A stretch of DNA of 64,000 nucleotides from Polychytrium aggregatum (lineage: Eukaryota > Chytridiomycota > Chytridiomycetes > Polychytriales): assembly GCF_025602895.1 (NCBI RefSeq), contig NW_026516299.1:115651-179650 (forward strand), in the 5' to 3' direction. Shown one piece after another: positions 62,734 to 64,000 of the stretch (its first letter is position 1; each line of letters begins with the position of its first letter). Position numbers and translations under genes: made by a program. The notes beneath the pieces are model-generated. The model was not told the DNA's origin and ran no database searches. It saw only the letters and a program-made list of their open reading frames with translations.

Positions 62734-63401
62734 GCAATCCAATAAAAAACGGGACACCCGGGTTTTTGACCATTCATCGAATATTTTGTTACCCAATGTT
62801 ATCGCGCGCTGGCCATGACCATTCGCCGCTGGCACTCCGAGACCAGTGTGCAGGTCGATTGTGGAGACCGGAGAGCGACCGGTGGTCTTCACTCGGAGGC
62901 TGCCAAAGTGATCTGTTTTATTTCTTGTGGCTTTGCTTGACGCGAGCACAGCACATACTACATGTTCATGGAAACGGCTATATTGTCCCGTTTTTTTCTG
63001 AATAAAGTGTATAGGGGGTTGTTGTTGCGAGTTCTCAGCGAGGCTCTGAATACCCAAGATTGATCACCATGTAGTCGACGTGCGCCGAAGAGCACACGCA
63101 CTGGGCTATCTTCCTCCCGAAGTGGCGATGGGTTCGGATACTGGAGAATCTTCAACCGACGCAGACTTGACGCACTTACCCACTTTCCATGACTTATGAG
63201 AGATGGTTGATCATCGACGGCGACGGAGAGACATTTATGTATTCAGAAATAAAGTAGCGCGGACCATGGGTCACGTAAAAGCAGTGTGGACCGCTTTTCG
63301 CGAGGGAGCCGTGACGGTCCGTATGGGGGGGGGCTCGCAAGATTGATGGTACTGGGGGGGGGTCGCAATTCTAATTCTCAGAGGCAAGACTGCACAAACG
63401 A
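62734..63401. other. 3' intergenic region, contains the dispersed repeat copy 2
   Basis: Lies between convergent stops. Apart from the 168-bp repeat it holds two long G runs (about 63325-63332 and 63353-63361). No gene recognised. Confidence 0.5.
62844..63011 (+). repeat. 168-bp dispersed repeat, copy 2
   Basis: Same orientation as 9037-9204, about 94 percent identical by eye, no indels. Its AATAAA (63001-63006) lies 268 bases past the stop of the DH-PH gene on the same strand, so it could act as that gene's poly(A) signal. Confidence 0.85.
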
Positions 63402-64000
63402 TCAACTGCGGCCGGAGTGGGCAAAGATATCAAGCTCGGGATACTCTTGCGGTCTCTCCGGAATAAGGGGCTTCACGGGAGCTGGAAGGTAGCCAAAGCG
63501 ATAGAGGTACGTGAGGCATTTGATGAAAGTGATCTCAGCGGAGGGACCCGGGATCGGGAAGATCGAGCGAGTGTTGGTGTTGTCGACCTTGAAGGACATA
63601 TCCATCATCGTGTTGAGCAGCGGGGGTCATTCCCTTGGATTCTGGCGAAGGGTTGGCCTCGAGGCGGCCCTTGAACATCTCGCGGGTATCAAACCGAACC
63701 ACCCAGCCCTTGGCGTTGAGGATTTCGAACAGCCTCTTCTCAGTCATGATACTGGACGAGGAGAGTGGATCAACATGGTGTGAGGCGCGAAGCGCGACGG
63801 TCAAGATGTCATCAGTGTGAATATGCGTGGCCACTCAGTTCCAGACCCGAGTGCATTTGGTCCACTCAGCCGCCCGTCTGCCTCGCAGGCTCACCTGTTT
63901 TCCGAGTCGCTGATGTGGAACACAAACTTGGAGATTGATTCATCCGAAGCCACAATCTCCGCGATGACTCTGGCCACATAGTCGACAGGATCAATCGGTA
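63402..64000 (-). CDS. Second NRPS-like thioester reductase, C-terminal end only, with an apparent frameshift
   Basis: Minus strand, 5' part outside the window. The exon at the window edge codes PIDPVDYVARVIAEIVASDE and KFVFHISDSEN, the end of the reductase fold. It joins in phase (GTGAGC donor near 63892, CAG acceptor near 63752) to MTEKRLFEILNAKGWVVRF. The next conserved block, LLNTMMDMSFKVDNTNT, lies one frame off: the switch falls at a run of five G on the plus strand (63622-63626). The C-terminus LIPERPQEYPELDIF ends at 63402. It aligns block by block with the C-terminus of the 14.6-19.8 kb enzyme (RLFETIAGFGW, VDNKN). Either a recent lesion or a homopolymer sequence error. Confidence 0.75.

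Overview
The window is nuclear DNA of an intron-dense, GC-rich eukaryote, most likely an early-diverging zoosporic (chytrid-type) fungus. Three things point there: genes broken by many short GT-AG introns (about 60-250 nt), fungal-style single-copy housekeeping genes, and a triple doublecortin-domain gene together with VPS8, TBC1D13-like and RAD51AP1-like genes, a mix expected of a flagellated fungus rather than a yeast or mould. The lineage is inferred from gene content only.

Layout. 1-4.3 kb: 3' part of VPS8 (+). 4.85-8.2 kb: two unrecognised genes (-). 9.2-14.05 kb: alanyl-tRNA synthetase (-) with a mitochondrial-type leader. 14.6-19.8 kb: an adenylation-carrier-reductase (NRPS-like) enzyme (-). 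21.2-24.0 kb: RLIP76-type RhoGAP (-), divergent from a GT8 glycosyltransferase (+, 24.9-26.4 kb). 26.6-31.4 kb: a large inverted repeat with arms of about 1.36 and 1.42 kb. Each arm holds a tRNA-Glu(CUC)/tRNA-Thr(AGU) pair 5 nt apart, and the 2.0 kb centre holds a tRNA-Gly(UCC). 31.8-33.0 kb: an unassigned intronless gene. 33.1-37.7 kb: mitochondrial SSB (-) and the DEAD-box helicase SPB4/DDX55 (+) from a shared 349-bp promoter region. 37.9-40.6 kb: a membrane-anchored mitochondrial P-loop ATPase (-), divergent from a TBC1D13-like RabGAP (+, 41.0-44.7 kb). 45.4-47.8 kb: UPF3 (+), convergent with tRNA-splicing endonuclease subunit SEN34 (-). 50.6-53.1 kb: triple-DCX protein (+). 53.4-55.0 kb: RAD51AP1-like recombination factor (+). 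About 55.5-62.7 kb: large DH-PH protein with a downstream RhoGAP-like fold (+). 63.4-64.0 kb: 3' end of a second NRPS-like reductase (-), running off the window.

The genes are mainly housekeeping: endosomal tethering and Rab/Rho switches, translation and ribosome assembly, RNA surveillance and tRNA splicing, mitochondrial DNA maintenance, microtubules and recombination. The accessory part is the tRNA-bearing palindrome with its neighbouring orphan gene, the two NRPS-like paralogues about 44 kb apart, and a 168-bp dispersed repeat at about 9.1 and 62.9 kb. Exon joins were inferred by eye from splice consensus, reading frame and family similarity. Joins for GT8, SPB4, TBC1D13, UPF3 and DCX were checked to keep frame throughout; the others are approximate.
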